This document shows, piece by piece, positions 48,195 to 57,671 of a stretch of 64,000 nt of DNA. The notes beneath the pieces are model-generated. The model saw only the letters and a list, made by a program, of their open reading frames with translations. It had not been told where the DNA came from and did not search any database. Source of the stretch: Oscillospiraceae bacterium (lineage in GTDB: Bacteria > Bacillota > Clostridia > Oscillospirales > Oscillospiraceae); NCBI GenBank assembly GCA_021770845.1, contig JAETQF010000003.1, forward strand, positions 62,001-126,000, written 5' to 3'. The position numbers were made by a program, and so were the translations under genes. Each line of letters opens with the position of its first letter. Positions within the stretch are counted from its first letter, which is position 1.

Positions 48195-48347
48195 ATGGCA
48201 AAGACAGATACTCAAGTTACGTTTCGAGTGACCTATGAGTTTAAGGCGCGAATAGAAGCCCAGGCGCAAAAAGAACACCGACCTGTCGCAAACCTGATTC
48301 ACAAGATTGTGGAAGAATACCTCGAACAGCAGGAAGAACACGCATAA
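48195..48347 (+). CDS. Small ribbon-helix-helix DNA-binding protein (Arc/CopG-like), 50 aa
   Basis: TQVTFRVTYEFKARIEAQAQ then RPVANLIHKIVEEYLEQQ: a beta strand followed by two helices, the Arc/CopG pattern. GAGGTGAA precedes the ATG at 48195. No toxin partner is seen, unless the divergent Cys-rich protein acts with it. Confidence 0.75.
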   Translation: MAKTDTQVTFRVTYEFKARIEAQAQKEHRPVANLIHKIVEEYLEQQEEHA

Positions 48348-48380
48348 AAGGCCCCGCAGTCACAGACTGCGGGGCCTTTT
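48346..48380. terminator. Bidirectional terminator
   Basis: Perfect 16-bp arms AAAAGGCCCCGCAGTC and complement with a 3-base loop, between the RHH gene and gdhA. Confidence 0.9.
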
Positions 48381-48414
48381 GCGCTTTAATTGTTAGCAGA
48401 ACGCGGAACCTGTC

Positions 48415-49779
<1,365 letters not shown>

Positions 49780-49811
49780 TCATTGAACGTGTCGCGATCA
49801 CGCGATACTGT

Positions 49812-49840
49812 ATTCTACACCAGGTTCGGCGATTTTGCAA
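49812..49840 (-). promoter_or_regulatory. Promoter of gdhA
   Basis: TTGCAA (49840-49835), 17-bp spacer, TAGAAT (49817-49812). Confidence 0.65.
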
Positions 49841-49895
49841 GTCCGAGTACGAAAAATTGCAAAAACGAAGTTCACAAAATTTTTTGGCGAAGGGG

Positions 49896-49923
49896 GGAAC
49901 CTTTTTGGCACTCCCCGCGTCTA
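49896..49923 (+). promoter_or_regulatory. ECF-type promoter of the sigma factor gene
   Basis: GGAACC (49896-49901), 16 bases, CGTCTA (49918-49923). This has the AAC ... CGT pattern and spacing of ECF (SigW-like) promoters and suggests autoregulation. Confidence 0.65.
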
Positions 49924-49970
49924 TAGGATGTCCGGACAACAGACCCACCCACGAGGAGATGAGACAAGGC

Positions 49971-50465
49971 ATGGATTGGACGCGGGAGGAATTCGCCGCC
50001 GCGGTGACAGAGCACAGCCGCCGGATGTTCCGGGCGGCCCGGTCGGTGCTGGACAGCGATGCCGACGCGGAGGACGCGGTGGGGCAGGCGGTTTTGCAGG
50101 CGTGGCAGTCGCTGGACAGGCTGCGGGACAAGGAGGCGGTGCGGCCCTGGCTGGTGAGGATCGCGGTGAACTGCGCCTGCTCCCAGCGGCGGAAGCGGGG
50201 GAGGGTGGTCTACCTGGACGATCTGCCCCAGGAGCCCGCCGCCCCCCAGCCCCGGCGGTACGACGGCCTGTGGGAGGCGGTGTCCGCCCTGCCCCGGTCG
50301 CGGCGGGCGGTGGTGACGCTGTTCTACTACGAGGACATGACGGTGGGTCAGATCGCCAAGTGCCTGGGCGTCCCGGCGGGGACGGTGAAATCCAGGCTTG
50401 CAAGAGCCCGTGCGCAGTTGAAGGAAATGCTGCAAAGTCAGGAGGGCGAATATGGAACAGTTTGA
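49971..50465 (+). CDS. ECF sigma factor
   Basis: 164 aa. Region 2 (DSDADAEDAVGQAVLQAWQS) and region 4 (YYEDMTVGQIAKCLGVPAGT, then VKSRLARARAQLKE). The start at 49971 (MDWTREEF) is preferred; ATG 49959 is possible, but GAGGAG then abuts it. Its end overlaps the start of the downstream gene by 14 bases, so the pair is coupled. Confidence 0.9.
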   Translation: MDWTREEFAAAVTEHSRRMFRAARSVLDSDADAEDAVGQAVLQAWQSLDRLRDKEAVRPWLVRIAVNCACSQRRKRGRVVYLDDLPQEPAAPQPRRYDGLWEAVSALPRSRRAVVTLFYYEDMTVGQIAKCLGVPAGTVKSRLARARAQLKEMLQSQEGEYGTV

Positions 50466-51504
50466 CGAGCTGCTGAGAAGCATGGCAAAAAAGGAGGAAA
50501 TCATTGTGCCGAATGGATTTGACGGGAGAATGCAGGACGTGCTGGACAACCTGCCGGCCAGGGCGAAGAAGGCGGGGCTGGGGGCGGTGAAGACGGCGCT
50601 CCTCGCGGCGGCGGCCTGCGCGGTGCTGCTGGGGACGGCCTTTGCCGCCTCTCCCACCCTGCGGGAGCTGCTGGGGAGCTTTGCCCCCTACGCCCAGGAA
50701 CAGGAGGACAAGGCGTATACCATGGACGGCTTTGAGGTGAAGGTGCTGTCCGCCCTGTCGGACGGCTCCACCATCCGGGCCTGGGTGCAGGTGCGGGATT
50801 TGGAAGGCCACCGGCTCAGCGCGGACATGGTGCCCTGGGGCGAGGTCAACGTGATGACGGACGAGGGGCTGGGCGGGCTGGCCGCCGACGGGGTCTACTG
50901 GTCGTTCAGCTTTGATCCCGGGTACGCGGTCTACAACGAGGAGGACGAGACGGCCCTGCTGGTGTTCACCGGCTGGGGGCAGAACTTCGGGGATCTGTCC
51001 AACGCCACGCTGCGGATCCGGCATATTTATGACTATGTGGATCCTTCCCAACAGGAAATTGTGCCAGACGAGATCCGCCCCGGGCAGGGAGGTGAAAACA
51101 TCGTTGTCGAAAAATACACCTCCGGGTTCAAGCTGAACGACGTGCAGCTCACCATCCCGCTGACGGTGGAGTCCACGGACAAGCTCACGATGGAGAAGGA
51201 CTCGGCGCTGGCCGGGGCCCTCACCGCGGAATGGGTGGAGCTGTCCCCCCTGGGGCTCACCGCTGCCTTCGAGCACGGCGTGCCGGACGAGCTGACCTTC
51301 AACCCCATCCGGGTTCGGATGAAGGATGGCACAGAGCTGGACTGGGAGAAGCAGGGGGGGTGGAACCCTTCCGGGACGGCCACCTATGCCAATCCTGCGG
51401 AAAAGCGTTACGGGGTGCTCCAGATTTGGAACTTCCCCGAAGCGCTGGAGCTGGATCAGGTAGAGAGCGTCTACGTTTGCGGGAAGTATTTCCCCGTCCG
51501 GTAA
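50452..51504 (+). CDS. DUF4179 anti-sigma-like membrane protein
   Basis: 350 aa. A cytoplasmic N-terminus of about 45 residues (FDELLRSMAKKEEIIVPNGF), a membrane segment (about 47-66), then a large extracytoplasmic part with beta-rich repeats. This is the DUF4179 layout, typically encoded beside ECF sigma factors and thought to act as their anti-sigma. The signal it senses is unknown. Confidence 0.82.
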   Translation: MEQFDELLRSMAKKEEIIVPNGFDGRMQDVLDNLPARAKKAGLGAVKTALLAAAACAVLLGTAFAASPTLRELLGSFAPYAQEQEDKAYTMDGFEVKVLSALSDGSTIRAWVQVRDLEGHRLSADMVPWGEVNVMTDEGLGGLAADGVYWSFSFDPGYAVYNEEDETALLVFTGWGQNFGDLSNATLRIRHIYDYVDPSQQEIVPDEIRPGQGGENIVVEKYTSGFKLNDVQLTIPLTVESTDKLTMEKDSALAGALTAEWVELSPLGLTAAFEHGVPDELTFNPIRVRMKDGTELDWEKQGGWNPSGTATYANPAEKRYGVLQIWNFPEALELDQVESVYVCGKYFPVR

Positions 51505-51522
51505 TCCTGCCCCGAAACACAA

Positions 51523-51561
51523 AAAGCGCCCGGCGGCCTCTTGCAGGCCGCCGGGCGCTTT
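51523..51561. terminator. Bidirectional terminator
   Basis: Perfect 17-bp arms (51523-51539, 51545-51561) between the DUF4179 gene and the PadR gene. Confidence 0.9.
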
Positions 51562-51585
51562 GCCGTCCTGCCCGGGGACGCGGGG

Positions 51586-51888
51586 CTACGCCACCCCCAG
51601 CGCCGCCAGCGCGTCCCGGAGGGCCCGCCACTGCTTCAGCAGCCCGCCGTACCGGCCCATGCCGTCGTCGGTGAGGCGGTAGTACTTTCGGGCGGGGCCC
51701 GCCGAGGTGTCCCCCTGGTACTGCTCCAGGCAGCCGTCCCGGCACAGGCCCCGGAGGAGGGCGTAGATGGCGCTCTCCTGGGTGTCGGGGAAGACGGCGT
51801 GGAGGCGGCGCAGCAGGTCGTAGCCGTACTGATCCTCCTGGGACAGCAGGTGGAGGAGGGCCAGCTCCACCAAGTCTTTTTTCAGCAT
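51586..51888 (-). CDS. PadR family regulator
   Basis: 100 aa. Winged helix: ALLHLLSQEDQYGYDLLRRL, SAIYALLRGLCRDGCLE and RKYYRLTDDG. Its start overlaps the end of the membrane-protein gene by 7 bases. It probably represses its own operon through the repeats at 52745-52781. Confidence 0.9.
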   Translation of the reverse strand: MLKKDLVELALLHLLSQEDQYGYDLLRRLHAVFPDTQESAIYALLRGLCRDGCLEQYQGDTSAGPARKYYRLTDDGMGRYGGLLKQWRALRDALAALGVA

Positions 51889-52727
51889 AGGGCCACCCCC
51901 GCGCCCACAAAGCCGACGGCGGCCTGGATCGTCCAGATCCGGAAGTGGGACAGCCCCCAGCCCGGGCCTGCGCCGTCCAGCGACATATCGCTCATAAAGG
52001 TCAGGGTCTGCCAGGACACCAGTACGGCGGTGAGGGCCAGAACGTAAACCGCGGCCCACCGGCGATCCCCCGTCCGGGCCTTCACCAAAGCGTACACCGC
52101 CAGCAGGGCCATGGCGAAACAGCCGCCCCACGTCAGGGAGTCGCCGAGCAGGAGGACTGTGAGCGGCCTTGTCCAGCCCAGGCTGACCCACAACACGCGC
52201 ACAGGCACTTCTCCCAACAGGGCCGAAAAACCCATGGGGTCGTTCAGCCAGAGCCAGTCGGTGAACAGCACGCCCGCGATCCAAATGACCGCCACCGCCA
52301 GCAGGATGGGAACCGCCCTGGGGAGCTTCCCCGGCTTCCGGCCCTTCCAGCGGAACCAGACCAGCGCCACCACCATGCCCAAAGGGGGAAAGACATTGCC
52401 CAAGGTAAAGAGAGCTCTGTCATTCCAGATAACAGAGTTGCTGAGAAGCCGCCAGAGCCGGTTCCCGCCGGGCAGGGGGCTCAGGCCGAGGAGGAGGGCG
52501 CAGGCCGCCGTCACCGCGAACACCGCCAGCCAGATGTGGTACGGCTTTTTCAGGACAAGGGGCTGGATCACTTTCCGGGGTTTGCCCAGGTCGCGGAGCA
52601 GCTCCTCGTAGCTCCGGGGCGGGTCGCCCACAATGTCCCGGTAGTCGGCGATCACGTCCTCCGCCTCCTGCCGGGGGAGCATCCAGCGGGCCCAGCGCTC
52701 CAGACGGGCCATGTAATCCTTTTTCAT
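51882..52727 (-). CDS. Membrane protein with DUF1700-like N-terminus
   Basis: 281 aa. The N-terminal 60 residues (WMLPRQEAEDVIADYRDIVG; SYEELLRDLGKPRKV) resemble the helical HAAS/DUF1700 domain often paired with PadR. About six membrane segments follow. No transport motif is seen. First gene of the operon with padR. Function unknown. Confidence 0.78.
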   Translation of the reverse strand: MKKDYMARLERWARWMLPRQEAEDVIADYRDIVGDPPRSYEELLRDLGKPRKVIQPLVLKKPYHIWLAVFAVTAACALLLGLSPLPGGNRLWRLLSNSVIWNDRALFTLGNVFPPLGMVVALVWFRWKGRKPGKLPRAVPILLAVAVIWIAGVLFTDWLWLNDPMGFSALLGEVPVRVLWVSLGWTRPLTVLLLGDSLTWGGCFAMALLAVYALVKARTGDRRWAAVYVLALTAVLVSWQTLTFMSDMSLDGAGPGWGLSHFRIWTIQAAVGFVGAGVALC

Positions 52728-52744
52728 GGGGAATCGCTCCTTCC

Positions 52745-52803
52745 ACTACTGTATTATTTACTACTGTTAAAAATATAGTAGCACAGCCGGGGCGGGCTGT
52801 CAA
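52745..52803 (-). promoter_or_regulatory. Promoter and PadR-like operator
   Basis: TTGACA (52803-52798), 17-bp spacer, TACTAT (52780-52775) on the minus strand. ACTACTGT occurs at 52745-52752 and 52760-52767, with the inverted ATAGTAG at 52775-52781 over the -10. Arrangement suits repression by PadR. Confidence 0.65.
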
Positions 52804-52819
52804 GGGGGCGGGGGCAAAA

Positions 52820-52850
52820 AAAGCCTGCCGGGGGATTCCCGGCGGGCTTT
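52820..52850 (-). terminator. Terminator of the rubrerythrin gene
   Basis: Arms AAAGCCTGCCGGG and CCCGGCGGGCTTT, with a T-run on the minus strand. Confidence 0.85.
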
Positions 52851-52871
52851 GATGTATGGAAGCCGTTCCGA

Positions 52872-53408
52872 TCAGTAATTCTCGGCGTTGACCTCGAAAT
52901 AGGACTGGGGATGGGCGCAGGTGGGGCAGATGTCCGGCGCGGCGGTGCCCACCACGATGTGGCCGCAGTTGCGGCACTCCCACACCTTGACCTCGCTCTT
53001 TTTGAAGACCTCCAGAGTCTCCACGTTCTTCAGCAGGGCGCGGTAGCGCTCCTCGTGGTGCTTCTCGATGGCGGCCACCAGGCGGAACTTGGCGGCCAGC
53101 TCGGGGAAGCCCTCCTTCTCGGCGGTCTCGGCGAAGCCGGCGTACATATCCGTCCACTCGTAGTTCTCGCCCTCGGCGGCGGACTTCAGGTTGGCGGCGG
53201 TGTCGCCGATGCCCTCCAGCTCCTTGAACCACAGCTTGGCGTGCTCCTTCTCGTTGTCCGCCGTCTTGAGGAACAGCGCGGCGATCTGCTCGAAGCCCTC
53301 CTTCTTGGCCTTGGAGGCGAAGTAGGTGTACTTGTTCCGGGCCTCGGACTCCCCGGCGAAGGCGGCCATCAAATTCTTTTCGGTTTGGGTACCGGCATAA
53401 CGTGACAT
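52872..53408 (-). CDS. rbr: Rubrerythrin
   Basis: 178 aa. N-terminal di-iron four-helix domain ([41 protein letters not shown]) and C-terminal rubredoxin-like domain (CRNCGH and CPTCAHP). Peroxide reductase of anaerobes. GGAG precedes the ATG. Confidence 0.95.
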   Translation of the reverse strand: MSRYAGTQTEKNLMAAFAGESEARNKYTYFASKAKKEGFEQIAALFLKTADNEKEHAKLWFKELEGIGDTAANLKSAAEGENYEWTDMYAGFAETAEKEGFPELAAKFRLVAAIEKHHEERYRALLKNVETLEVFKKSEVKVWECRNCGHIVVGTAAPDICPTCAHPQSYFEVNAENY

Positions 53409-53465
53409 AAGAAACCACTCCTAATCAGTAAAATTTCCCAAGGCAAAGGCCTGTGGGATAACCTT

Positions 53466-53494
53466 ATTATACCAGAGGCCAGGGGGAAAAGCAA
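53466..53494 (-). promoter_or_regulatory. Promoter of rbr
   Basis: TTGCTT (53494-53489), 17-bp spacer, TATAAT (53471-53466). Confidence 0.65.
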
Positions 53495-53502
53495 GGGGAG
53501 TT

Positions 53503-55389
53503 TCACGCCCCCAGCAGCTTTTCCCGGTTGAACTGCAGGGTGTAGAGCTGGTAGTAGCGCCCTTTTTTGGCCAGCAGCTCCTGGTGGTTCCCGGACTCCA
53601 CGATCCGGCCGTGGGACAGCACGATGATCTGATCGGCGTGCTGGATGGTGGACAGGCGGTGGGCCACGATGAGCATGGTGCCAATGGAGCGCATCTTCTC
53701 CAGGGAGTCCTGGATGAGCAGCTCAGTCTCGGTGTCGATGTTGGCGGTGGCCTCGTCCAGGATCATGACGGCGGGCTTGTGGAGGATGGTGCGCACGAAG
53801 CTCAAAAGCTGCCGCTGGCCGGCGGAGAAGTTGCCGCCCCGCTCCCGCACCTCCTCGTCCAGCCCCTTGTCCAGCTTGCGGATAAAGGCGTCGGCGTTGA
53901 CGTATTTGCAGGCCTCCCAGATCTCCGGGTCGGTGAAGCCCTCCTCCCGGAGCGCCAGGTTGGAGCGGATGGTGCCGGAGAACAGGAACACGTCCTGGAG
54001 CATCTGGCCGAACTGCCGCCGCAGGGAGGAGATCTTGATGGTGCGGATGTCCCGGCCGTCAATGAGAATGCGGCCCTTCTGAATGTCGTAGTTCCGGCAC
54101 AGCAGGGAGAGGATGGTGGTCTTGCCCGAGCCGGTGGCCCCCACGAAGGCGACGGTCTGCCGGGCCTCCACATGGAAGGACACTCCCTTCAGCACCCACT
54201 CCCCGGGCTCGTAGGCGAACCACACGTCCCTGAACTCGATCTCCCCCCGGATCCCGTCCAGCTCTACCGCCCCGGGGCCGTCCACCACCTCGGGCTCCAG
54301 GTCGAAGATATCGAAGATCTTCTCCGCCGAGGCAAAGGCGGACTGGAGCGTATTGAACTGCTCCGCCAGGGTCTGGATGGGGTTGAAGAACCGGGAGATG
54401 TACATATAGAAGGAAACCACGGTGCCGCTGGTCATCACCTGTCCCAGGAACACGGTGTCCTGAATGTACCCCTTGCCGCCCAAATAGAACAGGCACAGCA
54501 CCGACGAGATGTACAGCATATACACCATGGGCCGGAAGATGGCGGCCACCAGGATCTGCTTCTGCTTGGCCTTTTTCAGATCGCCGCTGCGCCGCAAAAA
54601 GTCCCTCAGCTTGCGCTCCTCCTGGTTGAAGATCTGGGTGATCTTGATGCCGGACAGGTTTTCGGACAGGAAGGCGTTGATGTCGGTGGTGCGGTTCTTC
54701 ACCACCCGGTTAACCCGCCGGGTGAACTTGCGGAAGATCACCGTAAACAGCACTAGGAAGGGGACAAAGCACAGGATCATCAGCGTCAGCGCGTAGTTCA
54801 GCAGCAGCATGGCCCCCAGCACCCCCAGCGCAATAAAGGTGTTGCGGAGCATATTCACCAGCACGTTGGTGAACACCAGGGAGATGGCGTTGGTGTCGTT
54901 GGTGACGCGGGTGACCAGCTTGCCCACGGGGAGCTTGTTGAGCTGCTCATGGGAGAGGGACTCGATGTGGGTGAACAGATCCTGCCGCAGGGCGGAGAGG
55001 ATCTTCTGCCCCGTCTTTTGCAGCAGGATGGACTGGATGTAGGTACAAACCATGGACACGATGAGCATACCCACGTACAGCGCCACCCAGCGCAGCAGGG
55101 CGGAGGGCTCAAACCGGTTTTTGATCAGCTCCTCCACCCGGCCCATGATCAGCGGGGAGGCCAGCTCATAGGAGATGGAGATCAGCATGATTGCCAGCAC
55201 CAGGACGAACTCCTTTTTATAGGGAACCGCGTATTTCAGCAGCCGGCGGATGATCTCCCCGTCGGCGATGCGGCGGTCAAAATCGGGGGCGGATTTGGTG
55301 CGCAGCTCCCGCCGCCACGCCAGCAGAAAGAGGATGGAAAACGTCCCCACCACGGCCCCCACAAACAAAAGCGGAACATATTCATCCAT
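53503..55389 (-). CDS. ABC exporter half-transporter with canonical ATPase site
   Basis: 628 aa. One membrane domain (six segments) fused to an ATPase: Walker A VGATGSGKTT, signature FSAGQRQLLSF, Walker B VMILDEATANID, H-loop IVAHRLS. Its start overlaps the end of the upstream half-transporter by 8 bases, so they form a heterodimer of the BmrCD/TM287-288 kind. Likely substrate drugs or lipids; not determined. Confidence 0.93.
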   Translation of the reverse strand: MDEYVPLLFVGAVVGTFSILFLLAWRRELRTKSAPDFDRRIADGEIIRRLLKYAVPYKKEFVLVLAIMLISISYELASPLIMGRVEELIKNRFEPSALLRWVALYVGMLIVSMVCTYIQSILLQKTGQKILSALRQDLFTHIESLSHEQLNKLPVGKLVTRVTNDTNAISLVFTNVLVNMLRNTFIALGVLGAMLLLNYALTLMILCFVPFLVLFTVIFRKFTRRVNRVVKNRTTDINAFLSENLSGIKITQIFNQEERKLRDFLRRSGDLKKAKQKQILVAAIFRPMVYMLYISSVLCLFYLGGKGYIQDTVFLGQVMTSGTVVSFYMYISRFFNPIQTLAEQFNTLQSAFASAEKIFDIFDLEPEVVDGPGAVELDGIRGEIEFRDVWFAYEPGEWVLKGVSFHVEARQTVAFVGATGSGKTTILSLLCRNYDIQKGRILIDGRDIRTIKISSLRRQFGQMLQDVFLFSGTIRSNLALREEGFTDPEIWEACKYVNADAFIRKLDKGLDEEVRERGGNFSAGQRQLLSFVRTILHKPAVMILDEATANIDTETELLIQDSLEKMRSIGTMLIVAHRLSTIQHADQIIVLSHGRIVESGNHQELLAKKGRYYQLYTLQFNREKLLGA

Positions 55390-57163
55390 TGTGACGGGCC
55401 CCCTCCTCCTCCAGCTTTTGCAGCTCCACCATCCGGCGGTAGGCGGGGCAGCTCTCGCACAGCTGGGCGTGGGTTCCCACGGCGGTCACCGCCCCGTCCT
55501 CCAGGAAGATGATCTGATCCATGCCCTCCACGGTGGACATACGGTGGGCGATGAGGATGGTGGTGCGGCCCGCCCGCTGCTCCCGCAGATTGGCCAGGAT
55601 CTCCCGCTCGGTGCCGGTGTCCACGGCGGACACCGAGTCGTCCAAGATCAGGATGGGCGCGTCCTTGATCAGCGCCCGGGCGATGGAGATGCGCTGCTTC
55701 TGCCCGCCGGACACGGTGACGCCCCGCTCGCCCAGGACGGTGCCGTAGCCCTGGGGAAAGTCCCGCACGTCGCCGTCCACCCCCGCCAGGGCGGCGGCCC
55801 GCACCACCCGCTCCTGGTCGGGCTCGTTCTCGGTGAAGTCGATGTTCCGGGCAATGGTGTCGCTGAACAGGAAATTGTCCTGGGGCACGTAGGCCGCCGC
55901 CCGGCGCACGTCCCGGATGGGCACCGTGTTCACGTCGTGCCCGTCGATAAACACCGTGCCGTCTGGGACGTTGCAGGTGCGCAGCAGCAGATCCACCACC
56001 GTGGTCTTGCCCGAGCCGGTGCGGCCCACCAGCCCCACCTGTTCCCCGGCGTGGATGGTGAAGGACACGTCCCGCAGGGCGTCGTACTCCCCGTCGGGGT
56101 AGCGGAAGGTGAGGCGGCGGAACTCGATCTCACCCCGCACCTCCCCCAGGGGCCGAACATCCGGGCGGTCGGCCACGCTGCAGGGGGCGTCCAGCAGGGC
56201 GGAGATCCGCTTCAGGGAGGCCCGGCCCCGGCTGGTCATGTCGATGAGCTCGGACACCGCCATAATGGGCCAGACGATGGAGTTGAAGTAGCCGATGAAC
56301 TCCATCAGCTCCCCGGCGTTGAAGTCGCCCTTCCACACCAGCCAGCCGCCGTAGCCCAGGATGATGCAGATCACCGACTCCACAAAGGTGGTCACCAGTA
56401 TGCGCAGCAGCACCGACGAGCGGGTGAAGTCCACGTTGGCCTTCTCGTTCTCCCGGTTCAGCCGCTGGAAGGCCAGCAGCTCCCTGGCCTCCTTCACGAA
56501 GGCCTTGATGACGGCGATGCCGGAAAAGCTCTCCTGGGAGAAGTCGGACAGCTTGGAGAACGCCTCCTGCCGGATGTCCCACTTCTTCATCATGTACCGG
56601 CCCACCACCGCGCTGGAGGCCAGCAGCAGGGCCATGGGGATCATGGACAGGGCGGTCATCACCGGATCCATGATCCACATCTTCGCCACCGACAGCCCGC
56701 CCAGCAGCAGCGCGTCGAAAAACATCAGGAAGCCGGAGCCGTAGCAGTCCTGCACCGTCTCCAGGTCGTTGGTGAACAGGCTCATCAGCCCGCCCACCTT
56801 GTTCTCCGCGTAGAATTGGCGATCCAGATCCTTGACGTGGTTGAACATCTCGTTGCGCAGGTCGGTCTCCACCCGGACGGCCGCGCCGAAAAAGCAGATC
56901 CGCCACAGGAATCGGCAGAACACCATGGCCGCCACAATGCCCACCATGGGCAGGCAGATCCGATCCAGCAGGAAGTCCATGTCAAAGGGGAGGCGGACGC
57001 CGTCCACCGCCACCCAGCCCTGGTTCATGCCGTTGATCACCTGCTGATACAGGTTGGGGATGATGAGCTGAATATAGTCCACCAGCACCAGCGCGGTCAG
57101 CCCCAGCAGGAGCCAGCCGGCGTATTTGAGGTAATACTTGTTGATGCGGCGGCCGAAGATCAT
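55382..57163 (-). CDS. ABC exporter half-transporter with degenerate Walker B
   Basis: 593 aa. Membrane domain then ATPase: Walker A VGRTGSGKTT, signature VSGGQKQRISI, Walker B ILILDDSVSAVD. The catalytic Glu is replaced by Asp, as in the non-hydrolysing half of heterodimeric exporters. The start is the ATG at 57163 (MIFGRR). Its start overlaps the stop of the PaaI-like gene by 4 bases. Confidence 0.92.
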   Translation of the reverse strand: MIFGRRINKYYLKYAGWLLLGLTALVLVDYIQLIIPNLYQQVINGMNQGWVAVDGVRLPFDMDFLLDRICLPMVGIVAAMVFCRFLWRICFFGAAVRVETDLRNEMFNHVKDLDRQFYAENKVGGLMSLFTNDLETVQDCYGSGFLMFFDALLLGGLSVAKMWIMDPVMTALSMIPMALLLASSAVVGRYMMKKWDIRQEAFSKLSDFSQESFSGIAVIKAFVKEARELLAFQRLNRENEKANVDFTRSSVLLRILVTTFVESVICIILGYGGWLVWKGDFNAGELMEFIGYFNSIVWPIMAVSELIDMTSRGRASLKRISALLDAPCSVADRPDVRPLGEVRGEIEFRRLTFRYPDGEYDALRDVSFTIHAGEQVGLVGRTGSGKTTVVDLLLRTCNVPDGTVFIDGHDVNTVPIRDVRRAAAYVPQDNFLFSDTIARNIDFTENEPDQERVVRAAALAGVDGDVRDFPQGYGTVLGERGVTVSGGQKQRISIARALIKDAPILILDDSVSAVDTGTEREILANLREQRAGRTTILIAHRMSTVEGMDQIIFLEDGAVTAVGTHAQLCESCPAYRRMVELQKLEEEGARHNG

Positions 57164-57660
57164 GACAGGGGCTCCTCCCCCCAGGGGAGGCGGCCCCCGG
57201 ACAGGTTGTTGGGCTTGGTACAGTAAGCCCCGCTGGCGGTCACCAGCAGCTTGTCCGGCTGGCCGGCGGGGTACACCTCCGCGGTCAGCTGCCCCGAGGT
57301 GGCCCCGCAGCGCACGGTGCGGGTGCGCACCACGATGGAGGCGTTCAGCGGCACCGGGCGGGCGTAGTTCACCGTCATGGACACGGTGGGGGCGATGAGC
57401 CCGCACTGGACGCCGCAGGTGATGCCCATGCAGGAGTCCACCAGGGCAGCCACCACCCCGCCGTGCACCACCCCCCAGATGTTGGCCATCCAGGGCTTGG
57501 TGTCATAGCCCAGCACCAGGGAGCCGGAGGGGCCGTCACAGTCGATCAGGGTGAGGTCGGCGGAGGGATCGGGCATACCCCCGGGGGTTTCCTCTGAGCG
57601 CCGCTTCAAAAAGGCCAGCGCCTTGCGGCGCAGATCCTCCGTGGTCAGTTGTGTCGCCAT
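57160..57660 (-). CDS. PaaI family thioesterase
   Basis: 166 aa. Hot-dog fold with NIWGVVHGGVVAALVDSCMG and VNYARPVPLNASIVVRTR. Hydrolyses acyl-CoA-like thioesters; the substrate is unknown. The ATG at 57660 follows GGAG; five in-frame codons upstream overlap the rqcH end and are not needed. Confidence 0.87.
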   Translation of the reverse strand: MATQLTTEDLRRKALAFLKRRSEETPGGMPDPSADLTLIDCDGPSGSLVLGYDTKPWMANIWGVVHGGVVAALVDSCMGITCGVQCGLIAPTVSMTVNYARPVPLNASIVVRTRTVRCGATSGQLTAEVYPAGQPDKLLVTASGAYCTKPNNLSGGRLPWGEEPLS

Positions 57661-57671
57661 AGCAATTCTCC

